Below are positions 1 through 6,620 of a DNA stretch of 20,731 bases, piece after piece. This stretch comes from an uncultured Burkholderiaceae bacterium. GTDB lineage: Bacteria; Pseudomonadota; Gammaproteobacteria; Burkholderiales; Burkholderiaceae_F. Under the pieces are notes generated by a model. The model searched no databases, was not told the origin of the DNA, and saw only the letters and a list, made by a program, of their open reading frames with translations. Location of the stretch: positions 1-20,731 of the forward strand of contig CALGWX010000083.1 of the NCBI GenBank assembly GCA_937936215.1. Direction: 5' to 3'. A program made the translations under genes and the position numbers. How positions within the stretch are numbered: the stretch's first letter is position 1; every line of letters begins with the position of its first letter.

Positions 1-51
1 GACCTGAGTCACCGAATCGAGCAAGACCAGCGGCGGCGCGGCGATGGGCAC
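1..51 (-). CDS. N-terminal fragment of an unrecognised protein (partial)
   Basis: A minus-strand frame reads from a GTG at 51 to the window edge and gives 17 residues, beginning (M)PIAAPPLVLLDSVTQV. It lies downstream of the GST gene on the same strand, so it could be the next gene of that unit. No clear Shine-Dalgarno precedes the GTG. The rest of the gene is outside the window, so the function cannot be named. It could also be chance open frame in GC-rich DNA. Confidence 0.3.
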   Translation of the reverse strand, partial: MPIAAPPLVLLDSVTQV

Positions 52-124
52 GGATCGGCGCTACCGGGTTGCGGATCCCGCGCCGCCGACGCACGTGCCT
101 CGGCAGCGGCGGAAGGGGCCACGC

Positions 125-736
125 TCAGCCCTTGAGCAGGCCCTCGGCCTTCAGCGTCTCGACGACCTTCGGCCGCATGCCGATGCGGCCGGCGTAGGCG
201 GCCAGGTTCGGCCAGCGGGACAGGTCGAGGTCGACGTACTTGCCCCAGCCCAGCACGGTGAACAGGTACGCGTCGGCCACCGTGAAGTGCTCGCCGACGA
301 CGAAAGGCGAATCGGCCAGCGCCTTGCTCAGGTAATCGAGACGCTTGTCCAGCTTGGCGCGCGCCGCCTGCTTGGCCGGCTCCGGCGCCGCCGGATCGAA
401 CAGGGCGCCGAAGTTCTTGTGCAATTCGGTGGCGATGAAATTGAGCCACTCGATCAGGTGGTAGCGCTCCATGGTGCCCGGCGCGGGCGCCAGGCGCTTT
501 TCGGGCACCTGGTCGCCGATCCACAGCAGGATTGCCGGGCCTTCGGTCAGCAGGCTGCCGTCCTCGAACTGCAGCGCCGGGACGTACCCCTTGGGGTTGA
601 TGCGCAGGAAGTCCGCGTCGCTGGCCGTCTTCTTGGTCTTCAGGTTGACGCGCTCGGCGTCGAAGGCCAGGGCAGCCTCGCGCAGGGCGATGTGCGACGC
701 CAGCGAACTGGCGCCGGGGCTGTAGTACAGCTTCAT
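125..736 (-). CDS. gstA: Glutathione S-transferase, beta class (GstA-like)
   Basis: This 203-residue protein has the usual GST length and layout: an N-terminal thioredoxin-like domain (about 1-80) with NPKGYVPAL and LLTEGPAI glutathione-binding segments, then a helical domain (about 87-203) with the IEWLNFIATELHK and FTVADAYLFTVL signatures. As I remember E. coli GstA, the match is strong along the whole length. It would be a cytosolic enzyme conjugating or exchanging glutathione on electrophiles. The ATG at 736 was chosen because GAGGAG lies 7 nt upstream and the MKLYYSPGA start fits the family; a longer frame upstream is spurious. Oddity: residue 10, the family's glutathione-binding Cys, is Ser here (codon AGT). 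It is transcribed away from queC across a 271-bp gap. Confidence 0.92.
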   Translation of the reverse strand: MKLYYSPGASSLASHIALREAALAFDAERVNLKTKKTASDADFLRINPKGYVPALQFEDGSLLTEGPAILLWIGDQVPEKRLAPAPGTMERYHLIEWLNFIATELHKNFGALFDPAAPEPAKQAARAKLDKRLDYLSKALADSPFVVGEHFTVADAYLFTVLGWGKYVDLDLSRWPNLAAYAGRIGMRPKVVETLKAEGLLKG

Positions 737-1007
737 GGGGCGTCTCCTCGGCGGTGTTTGCGGCGAGGATAGCAAGCGCCCTTTCTCCGGCTGGGCCGAC
801 GAGGCGCACGCTGGCCGGTCGCGATCGCGGCGGCGACGAGACACCGATTTTCGGTAGTCCGATCGACGTAACCTGGCCCCAACTCGTGCCGGCGGGCCGC
901 GCTGCCGCAGGAAACGCTGGCCTCGCGCGACCCGCGGCTTGGGGATGGCAGCAGGGGAAAACGCCATCGACCGCGCATTTGCGGTAGCGCGCTTTTACAC
1001 TTTTGAA

Positions 1008-1721
1008 ATGCCAACGGCCGCGCTCGTCCTGCTGTCCGGCGGACAGGATTCCGCCACCTGCCTCGCCTGGGCGCTGGCCCGTTTCGAGCGGGTCGAGACC
1101 ATCGGCTTCGAGTACGCGCTGCGGAGGCGCATCGAGGTCGATGCCCGGCTGGGGTTCATCGACAAGCTGCGCCAGCGGTTCCCGGCGTGGGGCGCGAAGC
1201 TCGGCGCCGACCACCGTATCGAGCTGCGCGAGATGGCGCAGCTGGCTGCCACCGCGCTTGCCCCCGAGGCGCGCGAGCGCATGGCCGCGAAGGGCTTGCC
1301 GGAGGATTTTGTTCCCGGCCGCAACCTGATGTTCTTCACCTACGCGGCGGCGGTCGCGTACCGGCGCGACATCGGGGTGCTGGTGGGCGGCATGTGCGAG
1401 ACCGACTATTCCACCTACCCCGATGGCCGCGACGCCGCACTGAAGGCGTTGCAGGAGGCGCTGTCGCTCGGCATGGACCTGCCGCTTGCGATCGAAACGC
1501 CGCTGATGTGGCTCGACAAGGGCGCGACCTGGCAGCTGGCGCACGACCTCGGCGGCGATGCGCTGGTGCAGCTGATCCGCGAGGAGACGTCGAGCTGCTA
1601 CCTGGGCCAGCGCGACAAGCTGTTCGAGTGGGGCCGCGGCTGCGGCCTGTGCCCGGGCTGCGGCCTGCGCGCCTCCGGCTGGCAGGCGTGGCAGACGGAG
1701 CGCACCGTCCAGCCGAGCTGA
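1008..1721 (+). CDS. queC: 7-cyano-7-deazaguanine (preQ0) synthase QueC-like
   Basis: This 237-residue protein is a QueC-type N-type ATP pyrophosphatase. The family makes preQ0 from 7-carboxy-7-deazaguanine, ATP and ammonia in queuosine biosynthesis. Visible signatures are the PP-loop SGGQDS (10-15), FVPGRN (101-106), GGMCETDYSTYPD, TPLMWLDKGATW and a zinc set at Cys197, 212, 215 and 218 (GCGLCPGC). The architecture resembles alphaproteobacterial QueC. Oddity: the block that normally reads FDYGQRH is FEYALRR at 34-40, so Gln and His are replaced. The ATG at 1008 was chosen because the PP-loop then starts ten residues in; no strong ribosome site is visible. No other queuosine genes lie in the window. 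The DUF1857 gene follows 17 nt later and may be cotranscribed. Confidence 0.88.
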   Translation: MPTAALVLLSGGQDSATCLAWALARFERVETIGFEYALRRRIEVDARLGFIDKLRQRFPAWGAKLGADHRIELREMAQLAATALAPEARERMAAKGLPEDFVPGRNLMFFTYAAAVAYRRDIGVLVGGMCETDYSTYPDGRDAALKALQEALSLGMDLPLAIETPLMWLDKGATWQLAHDLGGDALVQLIREETSSCYLGQRDKLFEWGRGCGLCPGCGLRASGWQAWQTERTVQPS

Positions 1722-1738
1722 CCGCACGACCCGGGCCG

Positions 1739-2218
1739 ATGCGCTTCGAGCACCTGGTCGAGGTCAACGACCCCCTGCAGCCGCTGCTCACCGAGGTCTC
1801 GCGCGAGCAACTCTGCCGCGGCCTGGTGCGTCGCGCCGAACGGCCCGCGGAGTTCGTGCTCGGCCTGGCCGGCGCCACGATCGAAGAGCGCATCGAGGCG
1901 CCGGATGCGCTGCGGCTGTCGCGCACGCTCGACTTCGGGAGTTTCAAGGTGCGCGACCGCGTTCGCGTGACTCGCGACGGCGTCAGCGTGACGGACATCG
2001 AGGCCGGCGCCACCCATGCCGCCGGCCGCCTGACCATTCGCATCGAGCAACCCGCCAGCGGCCGCCTCTTCCTGCGCTTCACCTACGAGTCGGATGAAGA
2101 CGAGGGCAGCGACGTACTCGACGCCGTCACCCGCCGACTGCGGGAGCAGGCCTACCGCAGCGCCGACATCGACACGGTCTGGCGCATCCGCGACCTCGTC
2201 GAGCGCGGCGAGCTCTGA
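1739..2218 (+). CDS. DUF1857 / AtaL-like SRPBCC-fold protein
   Basis: This 159-residue protein starts MRFEHLVEVNDP and continues with a lipid-binding-like alpha/beta pattern typical of the DUF1857 (AtaL-like) branch of the SRPBCC superfamily. Recognisable parts are the LTREQ-like helix segment near residue 21, EERIEAPDALRLSRTLDFG in the middle and FTYESDEDEG toward the end, followed by a C-terminal amphipathic helix. Members probably bind a hydrophobic ligand, but no bacterial function is established to my knowledge. It follows queC by 17 nt and so is probably in the same transcript. Its stop lies one base from the stop of the opposing prpF gene. Confidence 0.75.
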   Translation: MRFEHLVEVNDPLQPLLTEVSREQLCRGLVRRAERPAEFVLGLAGATIEERIEAPDALRLSRTLDFGSFKVRDRVRVTRDGVSVTDIEAGATHAAGRLTIRIEQPASGRLFLRFTYESDEDEGSDVLDAVTRRLREQAYRSADIDTVWRIRDLVERGEL

Positions 2219-2219
2219 C

Positions 2220-3362
2220 CTACAGCCGCACGTAGCCCTCGAACAGCCGCCGCGCGGTGCGATAAAACGACGCCCGGGGCGCGTGCCAGCCACCGTCGCG
2301 GCGCTCGACCTCGGCGGCGACGGTCAGCACGCCCGAGGGCATGCCGATGCGCAGCGGCTCGGCCGCCGCCGGCGCCGCGCGGTTTACGAGGGTGCCCTCG
2401 ATGCGCGCGGCCACCGCCACGGCGAGCGCCGCCGTCAGCGGCAGCGCCCGATGCGGCTGGTTGCTCGAGATCATCCGCACCTGCAGGTCGGCGGCAGCGG
2501 CCGGCAGGCGCTCGCCGGCGAGCGTCGTCCAGGCCGCGGGCGGCGCGACGATGCCGATCGACGGCGAGGTCACCCGGGCGCGCGCCTGCGTTAGGTCGGC
2601 AGCGATGCCCATCGCCAGCGATGCGCGCTCGCGCAGCGCCAGCAGCCGCTGCAGCAGCGCCTTGTCGCTTTCGAGCTCCGCTGGCCGCTCGGTGCCGGCA
2701 AGCCCCAGAGTTGCCGCCGCCACGAAGACGCAGGCGTTGCCGGCATCGACCATCGACACTTCCGTCTCGGCGAGCCCATCGGCGGGCAGCCGATCGACGA
2801 CGCGGCCGGTCGGCAGCAGCGAGCCGGTGATGGCGCCGCCGGGATCGAGAAAGTCGAGCCGGATCGGGCTGCCGGTCCCGGCCACGCCCGGAATCGCCAG
2901 TTCGCCCCCCTCCACCGCACGGCCGCCGGCCACGCGGAAGGTGGAGGCGATGACGCGGCCGGTGTTGGTGTTGAACAGGCGCAGGGTGACTTCGCCGCGC
3001 GCGTTGGGCGCGGGCCGCGCCAGCCCTTCGCCATAGGCGAAGGGGCCGACCGCCGCGCTCATGTTGCCGCAGTTGGCGCCGTACTCGACCCGAGGCTCGC
3101 CGATCATCACCTGCGCGAAGGTGTACTCGACGTCCGCATCCGGTCGCGTCGACGGCCCGACCACGCACACCTTGGACAGCGACGACAGGCCGCCGCCCAT
3201 TCCGTCGAGCTGGCGCCCGTGCGGATCGGGAGAACCCATCGCGCGAAGCAGCAGCGCGTCCCACGCGACGCGGTCGGGCGGCAGGTGCTCGCGGCGGAAC
3301 ATCAGCCCCTTGCTGGTGCCGCCGCGCATGTAGACGGCAGGCAATCGGTCGGGCAGCGTCAT
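2220..3362 (-). CDS. prpF: PrpF-family isomerase (methylaconitate / 4-oxalomesaconate type)
   Basis: This 380-residue protein belongs to the PrpF/GalD family, which has a diaminopimelate-epimerase-like two-lobed fold and moves a proton in unsaturated tricarboxylates such as 2-methylaconitate or 4-oxalomesaconate. Supporting motifs are MRGGTSKGL at 12-20, the DGMGGGLSSLSKV block, and YGANCGNMSAAVGPFA at the lobe boundary, plus the C-terminal HRALPLTAALAVAVAARI segment. No acnD, prpB, prpC or gallate-pathway genes are in the window, so the substrate cannot be chosen. The ATG at 3362 puts the family motif at the expected distance, but its ribosome site is weak. It faces DUF1857 tail-to-tail. Confidence 0.85.
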   Translation of the reverse strand: MTLPDRLPAVYMRGGTSKGLMFRREHLPPDRVAWDALLLRAMGSPDPHGRQLDGMGGGLSSLSKVCVVGPSTRPDADVEYTFAQVMIGEPRVEYGANCGNMSAAVGPFAYGEGLARPAPNARGEVTLRLFNTNTGRVIASTFRVAGGRAVEGGELAIPGVAGTGSPIRLDFLDPGGAITGSLLPTGRVVDRLPADGLAETEVSMVDAGNACVFVAAATLGLAGTERPAELESDKALLQRLLALRERASLAMGIAADLTQARARVTSPSIGIVAPPAAWTTLAGERLPAAAADLQVRMISSNQPHRALPLTAALAVAVAARIEGTLVNRAAPAAAEPLRIGMPSGVLTVAAEVERRDGGWHAPRASFYRTARRLFEGYVRL

Positions 3363-3755
3363 TGGGCTGGGCGGACTCGCAGGCGATGGCGGACTCTACC
3401 GCGCGCCTCCCGGCGTTGCGGCCGCGACGTCCTCCGCCTGGCGCCGCTGGGACGGCAAGCGCCCTGCGGTGCCGCGCTTGCGCCGCGTCGCGGGCCCGCC
3501 CAGGCCGCCAGCGGAAGAGCGGCCGCATCCGACCGCGCCCTTCGTTGCCCCCGCGGCGTGCCGCCACGCCGGCAGAGCCCGACCGCGCACGGTTGCGGCC
3601 GGCGCGCGGCCAATGTCGCGCAAACCATGCGGGGTATACCACCGCTGCGGCGCAGCGTTGACCGCCGGCAAGCGTCCTCGGGATGATCCGCCCAGACTGC
3701 GAATCGATGCCGCCGAGCATCGGCGCAGGCGAGAACTTTTCCAGGGGGTCACCAC
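3363..3755. other. Intergenic region between prpF and the FadL-type gene
   Basis: This 393-bp stretch separates the divergent prpF (minus) and porin (plus) genes. The frames that cross it give Arg/Ala/Pro-rich nonsense typical of GC-rich shadow frames, and I see no conserved protein. It should hold promoters for both genes. The only reasonable sigma70-like element I found is the one listed at 3658-3687. No repeat or hairpin with a T-tract was seen. Confidence 0.5.
3658..3687 (+). promoter_or_regulatory. Candidate sigma70 promoter of the FadL-type gene
   Basis: TTGACC (3658-3663) and GATGAT (3682-3687) are separated by 18 bp. They match the -35 and -10 consensus at 5 and 4 of 6 positions. The element lies about 70 bp upstream of the porin ATG in the right orientation. 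It is a by-eye match in GC-rich DNA and is not proven. Confidence 0.25.
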
Positions 3756-5051
3756 ATGACAACGAGATTCCGTCCCGTCGCGGCGGCGGTCGCCGCCGCC
3801 TTTTTCCCGCTGCTGCTGGCCACGCCGGCGCAGGCCACCAACGGCTACTTCCAGCACGGCATCGGCGTCAAGGCCTCCGGCATGGGCGGCGCCAGCATCG
3901 CCGTGCCGCAGGACGCGCTGGCAGCGGCCAACAATCCGGCCAACATGGCCTTCCTCGGCAACCGCTTCGACATCGGCCTGACATGGTTCCGTCCCAGCCG
4001 CAGCGCCACCATCAGCGGCATCCCGAACTTCCCGCCGCCGTTTCCGAACTTCAACGGCGAATTCGACGCCGACGACAAGACCGACTTCTTCATCCCCGAG
4101 TTCGGCTACAACCGTTCCCTCAGCCCCGACATGACGGTCGGCGTCTCCGTCTATGGCAACGGCGGGCTGAACACGAGCTACAAGACGCCGATCCCGCTGT
4201 TCGGCAGCACCAAGGCCGGCGTGGACGTCTCGCAGCTGTTCATCGCGCCCACGGTGGCCTACAAGGTCGCGGCCGATCATGCGGTCGGCGTGGCGCTGAA
4301 CCTGACCTTCCAGCGCTTCAAGGCCACGGGGCTGCAGAACTTCGCGCCGTACTCGTCCAGCCCCGGCAACCTGACCGACCGCGGGTATGACGACTCCTAC
4401 GGCTGGGGCTTCCGCATCGGTTACACCGGCCGGCTGCTGCCGAACCTCACCGTGGGCGCCACCTACCAGTCGAAGACGTGGATGAGCGAATTCGACAACT
4501 ACAAGGGGCTGTTCGCTGAGCAGGGCGACTTCGACGTGCCGGGCAATTACGGCGTCGGCATCGCCTTCAAGCCGGTGGCGGACCTCACGCTCGCCTTCGA
4601 CATCGTGCGCATCGACTATCAGGGCGTCGCCTCGGTCAGCAACCCGCTGCTGCCCAACTTCGCGCAGGCGCCGCTGGGCGCCAACGGCGGCCCAGGCTTC
4701 GGCTGGCGCAACGTCACCGCCTACAAGTTCGGCGTCGATTACGTCCTCAGCCCGTCGTGGACGGTGCGCGGCGGCTACAACTATGGCCGGCAGCCGATCC
4801 CGGCCAGCGAGACGCTGTTCAACGTGCTGGCGCCCGGCACGGTCGAAGACCACTGGACGCTCGGCGCCACCTGGACGCTGGCCAACAAGAGTGAGCTGTC
4901 GTTCTTCTTCATGTACGCGCCGCAGGTGGAGGTGCGCGGCCCGGGTTCGGTGCCGACCGGTGGCCTGTTCCAGCAGCCCCTGCCCAACGGCAACGCCGAC
5001 ATCCGGCTGAAGGAGATGTCCCTCGGCATTTCCTACGGCTGGAAGTTCTGA
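3756..5051 (+). CDS. OmpP1/FadL/TodX-family outer-membrane transport protein
   Basis: This 431-residue protein is a long-chain fatty-acid or hydrophobic-compound channel of the FadL family. A signal peptide (about 1-27, cleavage after AQA) is followed by the family's N-terminal hatch sequence: TNGYFQHGIGVKASGMGGAS, then an AVPQDALAAANNPANMAFLG segment. The body alternates aromatic and glycine residues as in a 14-strand barrel, and the chain ends in the aromatic residues YGWKF, the usual outer-membrane insertion signal. The start at 3756 follows AGGGGG by 7 nt. A strong terminator lies 15 nt after the stop. It stands alone on the plus strand. The substrate (fatty acid, aromatic hydrocarbon or other) cannot be told from the sequence. 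Confidence 0.92.
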   Translation: MTTRFRPVAAAVAAAFFPLLLATPAQATNGYFQHGIGVKASGMGGASIAVPQDALAAANNPANMAFLGNRFDIGLTWFRPSRSATISGIPNFPPPFPNFNGEFDADDKTDFFIPEFGYNRSLSPDMTVGVSVYGNGGLNTSYKTPIPLFGSTKAGVDVSQLFIAPTVAYKVAADHAVGVALNLTFQRFKATGLQNFAPYSSSPGNLTDRGYDDSYGWGFRIGYTGRLLPNLTVGATYQSKTWMSEFDNYKGLFAEQGDFDVPGNYGVGIAFKPVADLTLAFDIVRIDYQGVASVSNPLLPNFAQAPLGANGGPGFGWRNVTAYKFGVDYVLSPSWTVRGGYNYGRQPIPASETLFNVLAPGTVEDHWTLGATWTLANKSELSFFFMYAPQVEVRGPGSVPTGGLFQQPLPNGNADIRLKEMSLGISYGWKF

Positions 5052-5066
5052 CGACGCTGGCGCAAC

Positions 5067-5097
5067 GAAAAAGGGCGGGAAGATCCCGCCCTTTTTC
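5067..5097. terminator. Bidirectional rho-independent terminator
   Basis: A perfect 14-bp stem (5067-5080 with 5084-5097) encloses a 3-nt AGA loop. The A-tract and T-tract form the stem base, so it works on both strands. It ends the plus-strand FadL-type gene and also the minus-strand YeeE/YedE operon that converges on it. Confidence 0.88.
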
Positions 5098-5123
5098 TTC
5101 GCGTTTTGGAGTCGCGGCGGCCG

Positions 5124-5729
5124 TTATCGCCTGCTGCCCGGCCGCAGGTGGGCGAACTTGCGCTCCGACCACTCGGCGCCTGCGAACATCAGGCCGGCCA
5201 TCACCAGCACCGCGAGCACCATCGCCCCATAGGGGATGCCGAACACCTGCGGCAGCGTCAGTTCGCCGAGGCTGGTGGCATTGGCCCAGTTTTCGAGCCC
5301 GGGGAACAGGATCGCGTAGATCAGCAGGCCGGCCATGAAGCCGCCGATGAACACCGCGCCGTCGCCGCTGCCGCTGGCGGCGGCGGTCACCGAGGTGCCG
5401 GGGCAGTAGCCGCCGATGATGAAACCGGCGCCGAGCAGCAGCCCGCCGAGCACTTGGGCGCCGATCGATGTCGGCGTCAGGTACACCATCGACAGGTCGA
5501 GCAGACCGGCCGCCGAAAACGCCCACAGGCCGGTCATCGCGGTGATGATCGCCGTGAACATCACCTTCAGCACCGTCATGTCGTAGAGGTAAAACTGGGC
5601 GCACAGCCGGCAGGAGCTGCCGAAGCCGGCGCGCTCGAGGAACCAGCCGAAACCGAAGCCCAGGCCGAGCGCCACCAGCAGGCCCTGCGAGTCGCTGATC
5701 AGTTCATAGGCGTAAAGAGGCAGGGTCAT
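5124..5729 (-). CDS. YeeE/YedE-family sulfur-compound transporter, C-terminal half
   Basis: This 201-residue integral membrane protein has five or six hydrophobic segments and the YeeE/YedE (Sulf_transp) signatures. These are GFGFGWFLERAGFGSSCRLC near the N-terminus and GGLLLGAGFIIGGYCPGTS in the middle, with Cys residues thought to pass thiosulfate-type sulfur in this family. It overlaps the preceding gene by ATGA (stop 5726-5728, start 5727-5729), so translation is coupled and the two probably form one two-part channel. The ATG at 5729 is preferred because GGAAGGAG lies 5 nt upstream; a GTG at 5735 would overlap that ribosome site. In full-length homologues such as TsuA the two halves are one chain. 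Confidence 0.88.
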   Translation of the reverse strand: MTLPLYAYELISDSQGLLVALGLGFGFGWFLERAGFGSSCRLCAQFYLYDMTVLKVMFTAIITAMTGLWAFSAAGLLDLSMVYLTPTSIGAQVLGGLLLGAGFIIGGYCPGTSVTAAASGSGDGAVFIGGFMAGLLIYAILFPGLENWANATSLGELTLPQVFGIPYGAMVLAVLVMAGLMFAGAEWSERKFAHLRPGSRR

Positions 5730-6286
5730 CGCCACTCCTTCCGCACGAAGTAGGCCAGCGCATAGGCGCCGGCGAAAACGGCGACCATGAAGATCCAGCT
5801 GCCGACGTTCAGCTGCGCGCCGCCCGTCAGGGCCTGGCCGCTGGTGCAGCCCTTGGCCAGCTTGGCGCCCATCGCCGCTACCGCGCCGCCGACGAACGCG
5901 AGCGCCAGGCGCGCCTGCACCGACAGGTGCGGCCCGCGCTCAACGCGGAAGCGGATGCGGCCGGCGAGCTTGGCCGACACCAGCGCGCCGACGAAGGCGC
6001 CGACGATCAGGTAGAAGGTCCAGTTGACCCAGGGCGGCTCGGCGTAATAGCCCTTCAGCGCCGGGTTGGCCGCGGTCCACTCGGGCGCGACCAGCCCGGC
6101 GAGCCAGGCGACCACCGAGCCGGACGCGGCCGTCGCCCCGAGCCCGCGGCCCATGATCAGGAAAGCGGCCAGCAGGACGAGCCCGAGTCCGAAGCCGGCC
6201 AGGTAAGGGTTCATGTGGCGGCGCGCGCTTGCGACCGGCCGGGATCCCGCCCCGGCCAGCGGCGGCGCCGAAGTGGCAGCGCTCAT
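5726..6286 (-). CDS. YeeE/YedE-family sulfur-compound transporter, N-terminal half
   Basis: This 186-residue membrane protein has a Pro/Ala-rich cytoplasmic start (1-24) and about five hydrophobic segments. It carries the YeeE/YedE core motif AKLAKGCTSGQALTGGAQLN with its conserved Cys, expected to contact thiosulfate or a related sulfane-sulfur compound at the inner membrane. AGGAGG lies 7 nt before the ATG at 6286. It overlaps the next gene by 4 nt, so the pair is an operon. A terminator upstream separates it from the 61-residue gene, and a perfect inverted repeat lies between the candidate -10 and the ribosome site, suggesting repression by a sulfur- or metal-sensing regulator. No regulator gene is in the window. 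Confidence 0.87.
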   Translation of the reverse strand: MSAATSAPPLAGAGSRPVASARRHMNPYLAGFGLGLVLLAAFLIMGRGLGATAASGSVVAWLAGLVAPEWTAANPALKGYYAEPPWVNWTFYLIVGAFVGALVSAKLAGRIRFRVERGPHLSVQARLALAFVGGAVAAMGAKLAKGCTSGQALTGGAQLNVGSWIFMVAVFAGAYALAYFVRKEWR

Positions 6287-6309
6287 CGGATACCTCCTCG
6301 CGTGAACAT

Positions 6310-6323
6310 TACCCCGTAGGGTA
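6310..6323. promoter_or_regulatory. Inverted repeat, candidate CsoR/CstR-type operator
   Basis: TACCC-CGTA-GGGTA is a perfect 5-bp inverted repeat with a 4-bp spacer, 24 bp upstream of the first yeeE start. Its position, just downstream of a candidate -10, suits repression. CsoR-family repressors, including persulfide-sensing CstR, are known to bind G/C-tract palindromes of this general TACCC...GGGTA form. The assignment to that family is inference. Confidence 0.4.
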
Positions 6324-6330
6324 CCTGAGG

Positions 6331-6360
6331 ATCATGCCACCGCTGGCGTGCCGGGCACAA
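6331..6360 (-). promoter_or_regulatory. Candidate promoter of the YeeE/YedE operon
   Basis: Read on the minus strand, TTGTGC (6360-6355) and CATGAT (6336-6331) are 18 bp apart and match the sigma70 boxes in 3 and 4 of 6 positions. The element sits between the upstream gene's terminator and the inverted repeat, which would then cover the transcription start. Evidence is positional and by eye only. Confidence 0.35.
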
Positions 6361-6361
6361 G

Positions 6362-6389
6362 AAAAAAAGCCCGGGTCGCGGACCCGGGC
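6362..6389 (-). terminator. Rho-independent terminator of the 61-residue gene
   Basis: A perfect 9-bp GC stem (GCCCGGGTC, 6369-6377 with 6381-6389) with a 3-nt loop is followed on the minus strand by seven Ts (6368-6362). It lies 45 bp after the small gene and just before the promoter of the YeeE/YedE pair, so the two are separate transcription units. Confidence 0.88.
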
Positions 6390-6434
6390 GATGCATGGCG
6401 ATTCGCCTGGCGCGGCCGCTCGGGCCGCGCAAGG

Positions 6435-6620
6435 TCAGCAGCCGCCCTTGGGCTTCTTCTTCTCGTCCTTCTTGGCCTCGGCCGCCTTGGTCTCTTCCTT
6501 CTTCTTCTCTTCTTTCTTGGCCTCGACCTTCTTCTCGTCCTTGGCCGGCGCGGTGGTCTGCGCCAGCACCGGCGAAGACGCGAAGGCGGCGGTGATCAGG
6601 GCGATCAACAGCTTGTTCAT
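6435..6620 (-). CDS. Small secreted Lys/Glu-rich peptide ending in Gly-Gly-Cys
   Basis: This 61-residue protein has a signal peptide (1-20, cleavage after VLA) and a mature part made almost only of Lys, Glu, Ala and Asp (about 23-57). That part would be a charged helix or disordered. It ends KPKGGC, so the only Cys is the last residue. The gene has good bounds: GAGGAG lies 9 nt before the ATG and a strong terminator follows. The mature form is probably periplasmic. I know of no function for such Lys/Glu-rich small proteins. The terminal Cys next to sulfur transport genes is suggestive only. The family is probably common as short unnamed proteins in betaproteobacteria, but I could not check. 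Confidence 0.75.
   Translation of the reverse strand: MNKLLIALITAAFASSPVLAQTTAPAKDEKKVEAKKEEKKKEETKAAEAKKDEKKKPKGGC

Noticed and set aside
9..1727. 572-codon open frame on the minus strand across gstA and queC
   Set aside because: It overlaps two well-supported genes in another frame and reads as Arg/Ala-rich shadow sequence without any family motif.
5733..5735. GTG start for the second YeeE/YedE gene
   Set aside because: It would overlap the GGAAGGAG ribosome site; the ATG at 5729 has correct spacing and an ATGA overlap with the upstream stop.
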